From the NCBI RefSeq assembly GCF_014643535.1, contig NZ_BMJQ01000021.1:1-64000 (forward strand): DNA of 64,000 bases, given 5' to 3'. A model generated the notes under the pieces. It saw only the letters and a list, made by a program, of their open reading frames with translations, was not told where the DNA came from and did not search any database. Source of the stretch: Aliidongia dinghuensis. GTDB taxonomy: Bacteria; Pseudomonadota; Alphaproteobacteria; ATCC43930; CGMCC-115725. Shown here piece by piece: positions 25,343 to 34,776 of this stretch. Each line of letters starts with the position of its first letter. The stretch's first letter is position 1. Position numbers and translations under genes: made by a program.

Positions 25343-25987
25343 CTACTTGTCGGTCCAGTCCGCCAGCTCTTTTTTTACATAGCCTTTGTCACCGTCCCAA
25401 ACATAAACCATCTTCTGCGTTGCGTTGGTTTTCGGCCACTCCGAAGCATAAATCTGTGAAAAATTCGTATTGTGAAGGATTTTTTTCTTTCCGCTTTCAT
25501 CAACAGTCACAAATTTGGTCCACCCCGCGAGCCGCGGCGTCAACCCAACATTCACGAGCAGTTTTGCAAATCGAGCTATCATGACTCCTTCTGCCGAATC
25601 ACTGAGAATCTCTTTCGCATTGCTTGCGCTGGTGCAGACAACCAGACAAATCTTGTCGAGATTGTATTGAACATCACCGCTCTTTTGGTCGAGAATCTTT
25701 GTCTTAAAGCTACTTACAAGGTCGTGACCGTCAAATATCGCAGTATTTAAATCACCACTATGAGCGACGATGTATATTCCCAAACGATCACCTTCCTCTA
25801 TAGTCATGTCACCGACACCAATACCAGAAACAATGGAGCCAGACCTTGACATATATATAAGCTGAACCTCCTTGTTTATATCTTTTCTATTAGAGTACTT
25901 TGTGTATATACCATTCGCGCCGAGGTCAACTTCTGCCGTACCGTGTACACCGCGAATCGCAATGATTAAGAGCTTTGGCGTCCTCAT
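25343..25987 (-). CDS. AT-rich orphan protein, possibly caspase-like (CHAT/C80/C13-type) fold
   Basis: I do not recognise this 214-residue protein as a named family. It is much more AT-rich than everything around it and uses codons its neighbours avoid, which points to recent acquisition. The layout suggests a caspase-like hydrolase: a beta-strand ending in His (RLGIYIVAHSGD, near residues 68-80), a region of predicted helix, then a strand ending in Cys (KICLVVCTSAS, near residues 112-122). That spacing matches the His-Cys dyad of clan CD peptidases, but the usual HG is HS here. There is no signal peptide. An AGGGGG sequence lies nine bases before the ATG. Function is unknown and the fold call is tentative. 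Confidence 0.6.
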   Translation of the reverse strand: MRTPKLLIIAIRGVHGTAEVDLGANGIYTKYSNRKDINKEVQLIYMSRSGSIVSGIGVGDMTIEEGDRLGIYIVAHSGDLNTAIFDGHDLVSSFKTKILDQKSGDVQYNLDKICLVVCTSASNAKEILSDSAEGVMIARFAKLLVNVGLTPRLAGWTKFVTVDESGKKKILHNTNFSQIYASEWPKTNATQKMVYVWDGDKGYVKKELADWTDK

Positions 25988-26511
25988 CGCGAATACCCCC
26001 TGATGATGTCGCCACTTCCCAGGGGAAGGACGCTAATGCCTTTATGCCATTACGGCCGGTGCAACGGTTTCTATCTACAATTCTGACGGGCAGGGATGCT
26101 TCATATAAAGCTTAACTTAAACATATAATGCATTTTAAGGTTGTGCGCCAGCGGTTGTCGCGGCGGCGTGAAGAACGCGGCCTCCCGAAATGAGGCCGCC
26201 CCTGCCGGTTCGCAAATCAAAACAATCCGGGTGGTCCTGAGCTTGGCTGCACGCGCCAATCCGGTTGCTGATTTGCAACCCATGCGCGCACACCGCGCAC
26301 GCCCGACCTTGCGGGGCCGCCCGCGCGGGGACGCAACCTGTCTGGACATTCCGCTCCGGCGATGATCCCGCTCTATTCCGTCTATCAGACCGCGGCCGTC
26401 CGCGCGAATGTCTCAGGATACCGCGACCGGGCATTGGGCCAGCCGCGGGCCTGGGGCGTCTCGCTCATACCGGCCGGGTAAAGCCGGTCCGGCAGGGCAA
26501 GTCGGGGCCGA
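25988..26511. other. Intergenic region, AT-rich at its left part, no convincing gene
   Basis: The left 150 bases share the low GC of the orphan gene and probably hold its promoter. An imperfect dyad (TAATG-n-C / G-n-CATTA) lies at 26034-26052. A stem-loop with an 8-bp perfect stem, GCGGCCTC/GAGGCCGC, lies at 26177-26199; without a clear T-tract it is only a weak terminator candidate for the - strand aminotransferase. Several short open frames are antisense or low complexity and are not called. Confidence 0.5.
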
Positions 26512-27882
26512 TCAGGCCCCGATCTCCGCCCTCGCCTCGTCGAGCGAGCGGGCGATGCGCGCCAGCAGGTCGTCGACTTCGGCCGCCGTGATGATGAGCG
26601 GCGGGCAGAAGGCGAGCGCGTCGCCCATGTTGCGCGAGATGACGCCGTTCTTCTGCAGGATGCCGTTGACGAGCGTGCCGAGCTTGCCGACCGGGTCGAG
26701 CGCCGAGCGCTTCGCCGCATCCGCCACGAGCTCGATCGCCGCGATCAGGCCGACGCCGCGCACCTCGCCCACGAGCGGGTGATCGGTGAGCCGGCGGAGC
26801 CCCGTCTGCAGCCGAGCACCGACCTCGGCCGCATGGGCGACGAGCCCGCGCTCCTCGATGATCTTGATCGTCTCGAGGGCGACGGCTGCCGGCACCGGAT
26901 GGCCGCCCGCGGTGAAGCCATGACCGAGCGTACCGATCTTGTTGCTTTCGTCCGCAATCGGCTGGAACACCCGGTCGTTGATCATGAGCGCCGAGATCGG
27001 CAGGTACGACGACGAGAGCTGCTTCGACAAGGTCATCATGTCCGGCTCGATCCCGTAGGTCTCGGAGCCGAACATCTTGCCCGTGCGGCCGAAGCCGCAG
27101 ATCACCTCGTCGGCGATCAGCAGGATGTCGTACTTCTTCAAGACGGCCTGGACCTTCTGCCAATAGGTCCGGGGCGGCACCACGACGCCGCCGGCACCCA
27201 TGACCGGCTCGCCGATGAAGGCCGCGATCGTGTCCGGCCCCTCGGCCTGGATGAGCTGGTCGAGCTCGCTCGCAAGCCGGGTCGCGAAATCCTCTTCGCT
27301 CTCGTCCGGCCGATGCTCCTTCCAGTAATGCGGCGAGCCCGTGTGCAGCACGCCCGCGATCGGCAGGTCGAACGAGCGATGGTTGTTCGGCAGGCCCGTG
27401 AGGCTGGCCGACGCGATCGTGACGCCGTGATAGCCGCGGAGCCGGCTGATGATCTTCTTCTTCTGCGGCTGGCCCAGCGCATTCGACCGGTACCAGATGA
27501 GCTTCATCGCCGTGTCGTTCGCTTCCGAGCCGGAATTGGTGAAGAACACCTTCGACATCGGCACCGGCGCGATCGTGACCAGCTTCTCGGCCAAGTCGAT
27601 GATGGTCCCGTGCGACTTGTGGGTGAAGGAATGATAGAACGGCAGCTTGGAGAGCTGCTTCGTCGCCGCATCGACCAGGCGCTTCTCGCTGAATCCGAGC
27701 GCCACGCTCCACAGGCCCGCCATCGCCTCGATGTAGCGGTTGCCGTGGATGTCGACGACATGGATGCCTTCGCCGTGGTCGATCACCAGCGGCCCGACCT
27801 CGTCATGCCGGCGGGCATTGGTATAGCCGTGCAGGTGATAGGCGATGTCGCGGGCTTCGGGCGAATTCGGTTGATAGGTCAC
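26512..27882 (-). CDS. Class III aminotransferase (omega-amino acid / aspartate aminotransferase family)
   Basis: This 456-residue PLP enzyme has NSGSEANDTAMK (residues 116-127), the cofactor-binding Asp258 (LLIADEVICGFGRTG) and the Schiff-base Lys287 (TLSKQLSSSYLP). The sequence style matches omega-amino-acid:pyruvate, putrescine and aminobutyrate transaminases. It sits 24 bases before the next gene to its right on the same strand and ends the operon that encodes a dipeptide-type importer. Transamination of an amine or beta-/omega-amino acid released from the imported compound is plausible. The amino donor cannot be named from sequence. Confidence 0.88.
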   Translation of the reverse strand: MTYQPNSPEARDIAYHLHGYTNARRHDEVGPLVIDHGEGIHVVDIHGNRYIEAMAGLWSVALGFSEKRLVDAATKQLSKLPFYHSFTHKSHGTIIDLAEKLVTIAPVPMSKVFFTNSGSEANDTAMKLIWYRSNALGQPQKKKIISRLRGYHGVTIASASLTGLPNNHRSFDLPIAGVLHTGSPHYWKEHRPDESEEDFATRLASELDQLIQAEGPDTIAAFIGEPVMGAGGVVVPPRTYWQKVQAVLKKYDILLIADEVICGFGRTGKMFGSETYGIEPDMMTLSKQLSSSYLPISALMINDRVFQPIADESNKIGTLGHGFTAGGHPVPAAVALETIKIIEERGLVAHAAEVGARLQTGLRRLTDHPLVGEVRGVGLIAAIELVADAAKRSALDPVGKLGTLVNGILQKNGVISRNMGDALAFCPPLIITAAEVDDLLARIARSLDEARAEIGA

Positions 27883-27906
27883 GGGGAAGGTCTCCAGACA
27901 AAGCGG

Positions 27907-28851
27907 CTAGTAACCGCGCAGCCGATCGATGGCCCCCACCAGCGGGGCCCCCGCCTCGAGACGGGCGAGATTGTCGAGCAGCTGGGCGACGACGACAGAA
28001 GGTGCGGTCCGGGTCGCGATATGCGGCGTCACGACGATCCGGGGATGATGCCAGAACGGATGATCGCCCGGCAGAGGTTCTTCAGTAAAGGCATCGAGCG
28101 TGGCGGCGCTCAAGTGGTTCTCGTCCAGGGCGGCGATCAGGTCGGCATCGACGAGATGCGCGCCGCGCCCGACATTGACGAGATGGGCGCCCTTGGGCAG
28201 CGCCCGGAACAGGTCGGCCGCGAGGAAGCCGCGCGTCTCCTCGGTCAGCGGCAGCAGGCAGACGAGCGTGTCGGAGCGCCCGAGGAACGCCATCAGCTCT
28301 TCCGCGCCGTGATATCCGAGCACGCCGGCCGGCAGGTCCGTCTTGGCACTACGGCTCCAGCCGGCAACGTCATAGCCAAGCGTCGCGAGTGCCGCCCCCA
28401 CCGCCCGGCCGAGCACGCCCATGCCGGCGATGCCGACACGGTGCAGCCGGCTGGGCACGATCGGGCTTTCCTCCCACACACTCTGGCGCTGGCGCTCGAG
28501 ATAGCGGTCGAAATGCCGGTGCCGATGGGCGACGGCCCAGGCGACGTAGCTGACCATGCCGCTCGCCATGTCGGGATCGATCACCCGGCACACCGGCACA
28601 TCCGCGGGCAGGGTCGGATCGGCCGTGATGTGGTCGACGCCGGCCGCGATCGAATGGACGAGGCGGAGCCGCGGCAGGCGCGCCGCCAGGCCATGCGGCG
28701 GATGCCAGCACAGCACCGCGTCGATCTCGTCGAGGGCGCCCCAATCTGGCCCGAGGCGCAGGTCGAGCCCCGACCCTGCCGCCGCGAACGACGGCAGCAG
28801 ATAGCGCATGTCGATCGCCGTGCTGGCGAGGGCGACGACAGAAGGGCGCAT
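27907..28851 (-). CDS. D-2-hydroxyacid dehydrogenase, GhrA-like (glyoxylate/hydroxypyruvate reductase)
   Basis: This 314-residue NAD(P)-dependent dehydrogenase has a Rossmann motif GIAGMGVLGRAVG (about residues 140-152). The active-site Arg is in NVGRGAHLVD, Glu in DAFTEEPLP and His in VTPHIA. Overall it is closest to GhrA, which reduces glyoxylate and hydroxypyruvate. The start codon overlaps the stop of the ABC ATPase gene by one base, so the two are coupled. It could reduce an oxo acid formed by the neighbouring aminotransferase. Confidence 0.85.
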   Translation of the reverse strand: MRPSVVALASTAIDMRYLLPSFAAAGSGLDLRLGPDWGALDEIDAVLCWHPPHGLAARLPRLRLVHSIAAGVDHITADPTLPADVPVCRVIDPDMASGMVSYVAWAVAHRHRHFDRYLERQRQSVWEESPIVPSRLHRVGIAGMGVLGRAVGAALATLGYDVAGWSRSAKTDLPAGVLGYHGAEELMAFLGRSDTLVCLLPLTEETRGFLAADLFRALPKGAHLVNVGRGAHLVDADLIAALDENHLSAATLDAFTEEPLPGDHPFWHHPRIVVTPHIATRTAPSVVVAQLLDNLARLEAGAPLVGAIDRLRGY

Positions 28852-30449
28852 CAGGCGAACTCCGCCTCGAGCTTCGGCACGGCGGCGACGAGCGCCTGGG
28901 TATAGGCGTGGCGCGGCCGGTGCAGCACCTCGGCCGCCTCGCCATATTCGACGAGCTCGCCCGCGCGCATGACCGCGACCCGGTCGCACATCTGGGCCGC
29001 GACGCGCAGGTCGTGCGTGATGAACAGGAGCCCCAAATCGAACTTCCGGCGCACCTCGGCGAACAGCTCCAGCACCTGGGCCTGGACCGAGACGTCGAGC
29101 GCCGACACCGGCTCGTCCGCAACCAGCAGGTCCGGCTCCATGGCGAGTGCCCTCGCGATGCCGATGCGCTGGCGCTGGCCGCCGGAGAATTCGTGCGGAT
29201 AGCGGTCGAGCGCCTCGGCGCCGAGGCCGACGAGCGCCAGCAGCTCGGCCGCCCGCTCGCGCGCCTTCGCCCGCGGCACGCCCTGCATGACCATGCCGGT
29301 CGTAACCGCCGTGCCGATGCGATGGCGCGGGTTGAGCGAGGCATAGGGGTCCTGGAACACCATCTGGATCCGGCCGCGATAGGGCTTCATGCCGCGCGCA
29401 TTGAGCTTTGAAATATCCACGCCCTCGAACAGCACCCGCCCTGAGGTGGGCTGGGTCAGGCCCACGACGCAGCGGCCGATGGTCGACTTGCCCGAACCGC
29501 TCTCGCCGACGATGCCGAGCGTCTCGCCCTTCCGGAGCATCAGCGACACATCGTTCAGCGCCGTGAAGGTCCGCCCCTTGGGCAGCGGATAGGTCTTGCC
29601 GAGCCGGTCGAGCTCGAGCAGCACCGGGGCCTCGGCTTGGCACCGCTCGGCCGGGCGGCCGTGCGGGATGGCCGCGATCAGCTGCCGCGTATAGGGGTGG
29701 CTCGGCCGGTCCAGCACGTCGCGGGCCGGTCCCTCCTCGACCAGCCGGCCGCGCTGCATGACCGCGACCCGGTCCGCGACTTCGGCAACGACGCCGAAAT
29801 CATGGGTGATGAACAGGAGCGCCATGCCGCGCCGCCGCTGCAGGTCGCGCACGAGCTTCAGGATCTGCGCCTGGGTCGTGACGTCGAGCGCCGTCGTCGG
29901 CTCGTCGGCGATGAGCAGCGCCGGCTCGAGCGCCAGCGCCGCCGCGATCATCACGCGCTGGCGCTGGCCGCCGGAGAGGCGGAACGGGTAGCTGTCGATG
30001 AGTCGCGCCGGGTCGGGCAGGCCCACGTCGGCGAGGTCGGCCAGCACGCGCTCGCGGCATTCGCGCCGACCGATGCGCATGTGGCTCTGATAGACCTCGG
30101 CGATCTGGTCGCCGATGCGCATGATCGGGTTCAGGGCCGTCATCGGCTCCTGGAAGATCATGCCGATGCGCCGGCCGCGCAACTCGCGCAGCGCCGCCTC
30201 GCTGAGGTCCAGGAGATCGCGGCCTTCGAACAGGATGCGGCCCGCGGTCGGGCGGACATGCGGTCGGGGCAGCAGGCCCATGACCGCGTTGGCGATCATC
30301 GACTTGCCCGAGCCGCTCTCGCCGACGACGCACAGCGCCTCGCCGGGCCGGATCGCGAGGCTCACGCCCTCGACCGCGAGCGCCCGGTCGCCGCCCGGCG
30401 GCAGCGCGATCGAGAGGTCTTCGACGGCGAGCACGGGTTCAGAGGCCAT
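28851..30449 (-). CDS. Dipeptide-type ABC ATPase, second DppD-DppF fusion
   Basis: This 532-residue double ATPase has GESGSGKS in both halves. The first domain shows MIFQEPMTALNP, LSGGQRQR and IADEPTTALD. The second shows MVFQDPYASLNP, FSGGQRQR and VADEPVSALD. Like the fusion at 17906-19546 it replaces separate DppD and DppF subunits. The two copies differ considerably, so they are not a recent duplication. It overlaps the DppC-like gene by 11 bases and serves that importer. Confidence 0.92.
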   Translation of the reverse strand: MASEPVLAVEDLSIALPPGGDRALAVEGVSLAIRPGEALCVVGESGSGKSMIANAVMGLLPRPHVRPTAGRILFEGRDLLDLSEAALRELRGRRIGMIFQEPMTALNPIMRIGDQIAEVYQSHMRIGRRECRERVLADLADVGLPDPARLIDSYPFRLSGGQRQRVMIAAALALEPALLIADEPTTALDVTTQAQILKLVRDLQRRRGMALLFITHDFGVVAEVADRVAVMQRGRLVEEGPARDVLDRPSHPYTRQLIAAIPHGRPAERCQAEAPVLLELDRLGKTYPLPKGRTFTALNDVSLMLRKGETLGIVGESGSGKSTIGRCVVGLTQPTSGRVLFEGVDISKLNARGMKPYRGRIQMVFQDPYASLNPRHRIGTAVTTGMVMQGVPRAKARERAAELLALVGLGAEALDRYPHEFSGGQRQRIGIARALAMEPDLLVADEPVSALDVSVQAQVLELFAEVRRKFDLGLLFITHDLRVAAQMCDRVAVMRAGELVEYGEAAEVLHRPRHAYTQALVAAVPKLEAEFA

Positions 30450-31284
30450 TGCCGCGCCCTCCGAGCCGCGTATTGAGCCCGTCGCTCAGGCCCTCGCCCA
30501 CCAGATTGAGCGCCAGCACGGTCATGAGGATGGCGAGGCCGGGGAATACGCTCATCCACCACGCCTGGCGCAGCACCGTGCGCGCGGCGCCGATCATATA
30601 GCCCCAGCTCATGAGGTCGGGGTCGCCCAACCCCATGAAGCTCAGGCTCGATTCCAAGAGGATCGCGGTCGCGACCATGAGGGACGCCATGACGACGATC
30701 GACGAGGCCGCGTTCGGCAGGAGCTCGACGAAGATGATGCGCAGATTCGACTGGCCGTCGAGCTCGGCCGCCTGGACGAACTCCCGGCGCCGGAGCGAGA
30801 GGAACTCGCCGCGGACAAGACGGGCGACCGGCGGCCAGGACACGATGGCGATCGCCGCCACGATCGAGCCCACCGACGGCTGGAAGATCGCGACCAGCAC
30901 GATCGCGAGCGCGAAGCTCGGGATGGTCTGGAACAGTTCGGTGAAGCGCATGAGCGCCGCATCGGTCCAGCCGCCGTAATAGCCGGCGGCGGCCCCCAGG
31001 CTGACGCCGATCAAGAGGGCCGCCAGCGTCGAAACGAAGCCGATCATGAGCGAGACGCGCGCGCCATAGATGAGGCCAGTGCCGATGTCGCGGCCGAGCG
31101 TGTCCGAACCGAAGAAATTCGCCACGGACTGGAACGGCGGCAGGAACGGCCGCTGCACCATCGACCAGGGGTCATGGTCGTCGATCCAGGGCGCGAAGAT
31201 CGCCACGACCAGCACGGCCGCCAGGATGACGAGGCCGACGAAGGCTCCCTTATTGCGGCGGAAGCGGCGCCAGAAGTCGCGCAT
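30439..31284 (-). CDS. Dipeptide-type ABC permease, DppC-like (second importer)
   Basis: This 281-residue permease has an N-terminal helix after MRDFWRRFRRNKGA, the FFGSDTLGRDIGTGLIYGAR segment typical of DppC and a coupling loop at VQAAELDGQSNLRIIFVELLP. Its start shares one base with the stop of the DppB-like gene. It forms the channel with the 31284-32258 protein. Confidence 0.9.
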   Translation of the reverse strand: MRDFWRRFRRNKGAFVGLVILAAVLVVAIFAPWIDDHDPWSMVQRPFLPPFQSVANFFGSDTLGRDIGTGLIYGARVSLMIGFVSTLAALLIGVSLGAAAGYYGGWTDAALMRFTELFQTIPSFALAIVLVAIFQPSVGSIVAAIAIVSWPPVARLVRGEFLSLRRREFVQAAELDGQSNLRIIFVELLPNAASSIVVMASLMVATAILLESSLSFMGLGDPDLMSWGYMIGAARTVLRQAWWMSVFPGLAILMTVLALNLVGEGLSDGLNTRLGGRGNGL

Positions 31285-32258
31285 CAGGTGAGCTCGATCC
31301 GCGGATCGACGATCGTGTAGACGACGTCGGTCACGATATTGAACAGGACGACCATCGCGGCCGTGAACAGGAACACGCCGAGGAGCAGGTTGTAGTCGCG
31401 CTGCAGGAGCGCCTCGAACATGAGCCGGCCGATGCCGGGCCAGGCGAACACGGTCTCGGTCAGGATGGCGCCGCCGACCATCTGGCCGACCTGGATGCCG
31501 GCCAAGGTCACGATCGGCAAGAGCGCGTTGCGCAGCACATGGACGCGCCAGATCCGGCCGCGCGGCACCCCCTTGGCACGCGCGGTCTTGACGAAATCCA
31601 TGCGCGCCACCTCGAGCATCGAGGTCCGCGTCATGCGCGCATAGATCGCCATATAGAAGAGCGCCAGCGTCACGGCCGGCAGCACCAGATGCTTCGCGAC
31701 ATCGAGCGCCTGGCCCAGCGCGGAGAACTGGCCGCCGACGGTCGCGAGGCCGAATCCCGGCAGCCAGTCGAGCGAGATCGAGAACACCAGCACGGCCATG
31801 AGCGCTACCCAGAAGAGCGGCGTCGCGTAGAACAAGAGCGCCACGGTCGTGATCAGGCTGTCGACCCAGGTACCGGCCCGGCTCGACGACCAGGCGCCGA
31901 GCGCGACACCCATGACGAGCGACAGCACGAAGGCCGTGCCGGTCAGGAGCAGCGTCGCCGGCACCCGCTCGGCGATGAGCGAGGCGACCGGCCGCTGCTG
32001 CCGGTAGGACTGGCCCAGGTCAAGCCGTACGACGTTCTCGAGATAGAGGCCGAGCTGCACCAGCACCGGCTTGTCGAGGCCGAACTGCTCGCGCAGCTGG
32101 GCCACGAACTTGGCGTCGCCCGCCCCGGCCTCGCCCGCCATGACGGCGGCCGGGTCGCCGGGGGCGGCGCGGATCAGGAAGAAATTGACGACGACGATCA
32201 GCAGCAGGGCGGCCAGGCCCTGCCCGAGCCGCCGCGCCACGAACTTGAGGCGGTTCAC
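31284..32258 (-). CDS. Dipeptide-type ABC permease, DppB-like (second importer)
   Basis: This 324-residue permease opens with RRLGQGLAALLLIVVVNFFLIRAAPGDP, the usual DppB first helix and PGDP segment. Its coupling loop is at FVKTARAKGVPRGRIWRVHVL, and it carries the C-terminal AWPGIGRLMFEALLQRDY. It begins 4 bases after the binding-protein stop. The solute is not known. Confidence 0.9.
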   Translation of the reverse strand: MNRLKFVARRLGQGLAALLLIVVVNFFLIRAAPGDPAAVMAGEAGAGDAKFVAQLREQFGLDKPVLVQLGLYLENVVRLDLGQSYRQQRPVASLIAERVPATLLLTGTAFVLSLVMGVALGAWSSSRAGTWVDSLITTVALLFYATPLFWVALMAVLVFSISLDWLPGFGLATVGGQFSALGQALDVAKHLVLPAVTLALFYMAIYARMTRTSMLEVARMDFVKTARAKGVPRGRIWRVHVLRNALLPIVTLAGIQVGQMVGGAILTETVFAWPGIGRLMFEALLQRDYNLLLGVFLFTAAMVVLFNIVTDVVYTIVDPRIELT

Positions 32259-32262
32259 CTTG

Positions 32263-33834
32263 TCACGCCTTCGCGACCTTGGCGCGGGCGAAGCCGTCGT
32301 TGAGGCCGATCGCCGAATTCACCAGGTTGGTGATGTTCGAGCGATAGATGGTCGGGAATTCCAGCTCGATCAGCCAGGCGACCGGCACCTCGTCGACCAG
32401 GATCTTCTGCGCTTCAACATAGAGCTCGCGCCGCTTGACCGAGCTCGCCTCCTTGGCCCCGCGCTCGAACAGCTCGTCGACCTTGGGATTGCTGTAGCCG
32501 CAGACGTTGTTCCAGGGCGAGCCCTTCTGGATGTTCTGGGTCGTGTAGTTGCGCGCAACGCCCAGCGCCGGGTCGCCGTACTGATAGAGATAGGTGAAGG
32601 CCAGGTCGTAGTCCCAGTTGTTGAGCTTCTCGTTCCAGCCACCGACGTCGGTCGCCTGCAGCTCGACCTTGATGCCGACCTCGCTCAGGTTCTGCCGCGC
32701 CATCTCGGCGAAGCGCTGCCAGGTCTCGCCATAGGGCAGCGGCAAGAGGCGCAGCGTCTCGCCCTTGTAGCCGGCCTCGGCGAGCAACGCCTTCGCCTTG
32801 GCCTTGTCGTGCGGGTATTTCGTCACGTCGTCGCTGTGGTAGCGCGTGCTCGTGTTGAACGGGCCGGTCGCGACCTTGCCGTAGCCGTACCAGGCGACGT
32901 TCTTCATCGCCTCGCGATCGAGCGCATACATGATCGCCTGGCGCACGCGCACGTCCTTGAGCGGGCCGTTGCGGTTGTTGAGCCACATGAAACAGTGCGG
33001 CCCGAAGAATTCCCAGCCCTTGGTCGTGACCTCGGTATTGGGCAGCGCCTTCAATCGCGCGATGTCGAAATATTCGACCGTGCCGCCGGGCATGATGTCC
33101 ATCTTGCCGGCCTCATAGGCACCGGCACGCGAAGCCGCATCTGGAATCACATGGAAATAGATACCGTCGATGCCGGGCAGGCCCGGCTCGTGATAGGCCT
33201 CGTTCTTGTCGAGCCGGATGTAGGAGCCCTTGACCCATTCCTTGAACTTGAACGGGCCGGTGCCGATCGGCGTGTTGTTCGCCGGGTTCGTCCGGTAGTC
33301 CGTGCCGTCGTAGATGTGCTTCGGCAGGATCGGCATGGTGCCGACCTCGAAGATCCCGATGAACGGCCCGAATGGGTATTTGAGCTTGAAGACGACGGTG
33401 TTGGCGTCGGGGGCGGTGATGCTGTCGACCGCAACCAGGGAGGCGCGGAGCCGCGCGTGCGTCTCACGCAGCAGCTTGTCGACGCTGAACACCACGTCGT
33501 CGGCGCTGAACGGCTTGCCGTCGTGCCAGGTGACGCCGGGCTTCAAGTTAAAGGTATAGGTCAGCGAATCCTCGCTGATCTTCCACGAGGTCGCGAGGCC
33601 GGGCAGCGGATTGAGCTCGGCGTCGTAGCGCAGCAGGCCTTCATAGATATTGCCGGCGACCATCTGCGCCGGGCCGTTCTGGATGATCGCCAGCATCAGC
33701 CCCGGCGGCTCGGGATTGACCGTGACGTTGAGCATGCCGTTGGTCACACCCTGGGCGAACGCCGTCCAGGGTTGGCCGGCAGCGAGCCAGCCGGTCGTGG
33801 CGGAAGCGAACTTGATGAAGTCGCGACGATGCAT
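32263..33834 (-). CDS. Dipeptide-type ABC substrate-binding protein (second importer)
   Basis: This 523-residue SBP family 5 protein has a twin-arginine-like leader (HRRDFIKFASATTGWLA, cleavage probably after AFA near residue 26). Landmarks are LKPGVTWHDGKPFSADDVVFSV, IGTGPFKFKEW and RVRQAIMYALDREAMKN. The ATG at 33834 is preceded by AGGGGG. The open frame extends far upstream across the intergenic hairpin, but that part is not protein-like. It should capture a peptide or amide for the downstream channel and ATPase genes. Confidence 0.9.
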   Translation of the reverse strand: MHRRDFIKFASATTGWLAAGQPWTAFAQGVTNGMLNVTVNPEPPGLMLAIIQNGPAQMVAGNIYEGLLRYDAELNPLPGLATSWKISEDSLTYTFNLKPGVTWHDGKPFSADDVVFSVDKLLRETHARLRASLVAVDSITAPDANTVVFKLKYPFGPFIGIFEVGTMPILPKHIYDGTDYRTNPANNTPIGTGPFKFKEWVKGSYIRLDKNEAYHEPGLPGIDGIYFHVIPDAASRAGAYEAGKMDIMPGGTVEYFDIARLKALPNTEVTTKGWEFFGPHCFMWLNNRNGPLKDVRVRQAIMYALDREAMKNVAWYGYGKVATGPFNTSTRYHSDDVTKYPHDKAKAKALLAEAGYKGETLRLLPLPYGETWQRFAEMARQNLSEVGIKVELQATDVGGWNEKLNNWDYDLAFTYLYQYGDPALGVARNYTTQNIQKGSPWNNVCGYSNPKVDELFERGAKEASSVKRRELYVEAQKILVDEVPVAWLIELEFPTIYRSNITNLVNSAIGLNDGFARAKVAKA

Positions 33835-33902
33835 AGTGCCCCCTGTCGAGATAGGCAGTTGGTTAGCGTCGTTTCTTGATTGTTTTGTCGGTGGTAAGCG
33901 GC

Positions 33903-33920
33903 GGGAGCCGTGCGGCTCCC
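33903..33920 (-). other. Intergenic stem-loop between class II aldolase and binding-protein genes
   Basis: GGGAGCC and GGCTCCC form a perfect 7-bp stem with a four-base loop just after the aldolase stop on the - strand. No T-tract follows, so it may stabilise or partly attenuate the transcript rather than end it. Confidence 0.4.
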
Positions 33921-33932
33921 ATCGCGCAAGAA

Positions 33933-34715
33933 TCAGTCGCGGAAGGAACTGGGCCTGGGCGGCTCCAGATATGTGAGGAGCGCCTTCCACTCGCGGGCGA
34001 TCAGGCCCTGGTGCCGGTTGGTGTCGCCTGTCTCGTACTGCCGCGCGGTGAGCTCGGCCACCTCGTCCGGCACCATGTTGACCGGCTGGCCCATCGACTG
34101 GATCGCGACCTGCACGCGGCAGGCGCGCTCCAGGTTGTTCATCAGGATGAAGGCCTCGGCGCACGAGCCGCCGACCGTGAGCAGGCCGTGGTTGCGCAGG
34201 ATCATCGCCTTGGCCTGGCCCAGGTCACGGATGAGCCGCGAGCGTTCGTCGAGGTCGAGCGCGATGCCCTCGTAGTCGTGATAGGCCACGCGCTTATGGA
34301 ACTGCAGGCTCCACTGGTTGCACGGCTGCAGCCCATCCTTGAGTGAGGAAACCGCGACGCCGGCATAGGTATGGGTGTGCAGCACGCAGGCCGCGTCGTG
34401 CCGGGCACTATGGACGGCGCTGTGGATGGTGAAGCCGGCCGGATTGATCTCATAGTCCGTCGGGTCGACCAGCTTGCCGTCCAGGTCGACCTTGACCAGC
34501 GACGAGGCGGTGATGTCGCGGAACAGCATGCCGTAGGGATTGATCAGAAAGTGACCATCCGTGCCCGGCACGCGGGCGGAGATGTGGGTGTAGATGACGT
34601 CGTCCATCCCGAAATGGGCGATCAGGCGGTAGCAGGCGGCCAGATCCTGGCGCACGGACCATTCGGCTTCGGACATCGCGGACGGCTTCGGCATCGCGGG
34701 CACTCCGATCATCAT
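33933..34715 (-). CDS. Class II aldolase/adducin-family protein
   Basis: This 260-residue protein is of the fuculose-1-phosphate aldolase/adducin head fold. Zinc-site histidines are visible in VLHTHTYAG and RNHGLLTVG. The catalytic Glu of true sugar-phosphate aldolases is absent from the NPAGFTIHSAVH segment, as in many adducin-like enzymes. Translation may start at 34715, or at the ATG at 34694, which has GGAG eight bases upstream. The gene diverges from the GntR gene at 34862, and palindromes lie between them. A lyase or decarboxylase-like step in the same catabolic module is inferred. Confidence 0.85.
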   Translation of the reverse strand: MMIGVPAMPKPSAMSEAEWSVRQDLAACYRLIAHFGMDDVIYTHISARVPGTDGHFLINPYGMLFRDITASSLVKVDLDGKLVDPTDYEINPAGFTIHSAVHSARHDAACVLHTHTYAGVAVSSLKDGLQPCNQWSLQFHKRVAYHDYEGIALDLDERSRLIRDLGQAKAMILRNHGLLTVGGSCAEAFILMNNLERACRVQVAIQSMGQPVNMVPDEVAELTARQYETGDTNRHQGLIAREWKALLTYLEPPRPSSFRD

Positions 34716-34776
34716 CTCTCGGGGCGCGAGCGCCGCCCCATGCTCGATACGATCATGGAAGCGACCTAGCCGTCAA

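Noticed and set aside
26034..26052. Imperfect TAATG-n-C dyad as an operator for the orphan gene
   Set aside because: Symmetry is weak and no regulator gene adjoins the orphan, so it is mentioned only as part of the intergenic region.
26101..26591. Several short overlapping open frames on both strands
   Set aside because: None has a ribosome site together with protein-like composition, and all overlap a stem-loop region.
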